A stretch of DNA of 64,000 bases, from contig JAHDVF020001368.1 in the NCBI GenBank assembly GCA_022606425.2, forward strand, positions 620,001 to 684,000, written 5' to 3'. Origin of the DNA: Lepidostoma basale. Its lineage: Eukaryota > Arthropoda > Insecta > Trichoptera > Lepidostomatidae. A program made the position numbers and the translations under genes. The notes under the pieces were generated by a model. The model was not told the origin of the DNA. It made no database searches and worked only from the letters and a program-made list of their open reading frames with translations. Of the stretch, positions 63,270-64,000 are shown one piece after another. Within the stretch, counting starts at the first letter, position 1. Each line of letters starts with the position of its first letter.

Positions 63270-63598
63270 ACTGACATGGTCAGCAACACAAACGTTCTCC
63301 ATAGAGCCAGAGTTGACAGAGAGTTGCTGACCAACATCAAAGTCCGTAAGGTATCCTACTTGGGCCGTGTTCTGAGAGGCGAAAAATACGCACTGTAACA
63401 TCTGATCTTAAAGGGTAAGATTGAGGGTCGACGAGGTGTTGGCAGAAGGAAGGTTTCCTGGCTGAGGAACATCCGAGAGTGGACAGGGCTGAGGACCGCG
63501 GAGGAGCTGTTCTGAGCTGTCCAGGACAGGGAGGCCTACTCAAGGGTGATAGTCAACGTTGGGAAGACCTGACAGGACACAGGAAGAAGAAGAAGAAT
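63270..63598 (+). mobile_element. LINE 3' end, GAA-type tail
   Basis: Plus strand MVSNTNVLHRARVDRELLTN, IKVRKVSYLGRVLRGEKYAL-stop, GRRGVGRRKVSWLRNIREWT, then gaagaagaagaat. Two in-frame stops. Confidence 0.8.
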
Positions 63599-64000
63599 AC
63601 GTATTATCTGTTATTTATTAGAAATTGTGATAAATACTACTCTGAATATTTTTTTATCAATTTCTATTATTTTTGTGCGGTACAGAAAACAAACATTGAA
63701 TTATATAAAGTTATTTTTTATTCATCATCTGATAGCTTAGGAAAAAAGTTTTGCCATATCAAGAAAATTGTGAGCAGGAAAGCCAACAGAAATATTTTTG
63801 GTGCAAATGTGTACTTACACGACAACTACAAAGAATAAAATGGCTTATAAAGCTTCGGATCCCCCTTATCCCTTCAAGGTTATTTTCTATCCGCGCCAAA
63901 TATCCCTGGCTTGAGCAGTTCTGGGTGAATTTACACCGCACCTTTAGGAGGATAGGGAAGACGTCAGACACACATAGCATTTTGGAAGGAAATAAAACAC

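Overview
The window is AT-rich animal DNA holding most of one large, intron-split gene on the minus strand, buried in transposable-element debris. The gene is a G protein-coupled receptor kinase of the GRK4/5/6 subfamily, orthologous to insect Gprk2. Eleven coding exons run from 51003 down to the stop codon at 12960-12962. They join in phase into 591 codons: most of the RGS-homology (RH) domain, the whole AGC-type kinase domain, the C-tail and the C-terminus. The first coding exon, expected to carry about 20 N-terminal residues, was not found and probably lies beyond position 64000. The organism is most likely an insect, probably a lepidopteran. I infer this from the insect-type GRK (Cys in the catalytic loop, PFPEHLL near the C-terminus), mariner and piggyBac elements, and many LINE 3' ends with GAA-type tails. 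The species cannot be read from the sequence.

Layout. From 1 to about 12.9 kb: repeats at 172-2796 (including a three-level nested insertion), a repeat-poor AT-rich stretch (4.4-8.5 kb) and more insertions. Part of this is probably the 3' UTR and 3' flank of the kinase gene. From 12.96 to 27.3 kb: ten of the eleven exons, separated by introns filled with MITEs, foldback elements and truncated LINEs. From 27.3 to 50.9 kb: one 23.6-kb intron holding a 5'-truncated LINE with most of an RT domain (41746-43383), an internally deleted piggyBac element (36974-37616), a decayed 451-codon protein-coding frame (44644-46049), a mariner remnant (49583-50110) and many LINE tails. From 51.0 to 64 kb: upstream intron or flank, with a mariner that has perfect ends (58244-59543) and a twin-primed LINE carrying a nested jockey-type element (56191-57478).

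No bacterial features, CRISPR arrays or tRNA/rRNA genes were seen. The GRK is the only host gene I can support. The other coding sequences belong to mobile elements or are decayed. Several insertions keep target-site duplications, so their boundaries can be placed to the base. For convenience LINE families are labelled A (GTTA-type tail), A' (variant of A), B (ATT-type tail, CR1/L2-like), D (GAA-type tails; a loose group) and G (jockey-like). Short repeats are labelled C (foldback), E (227-bp unit) and F (foldback). These labels are mine.
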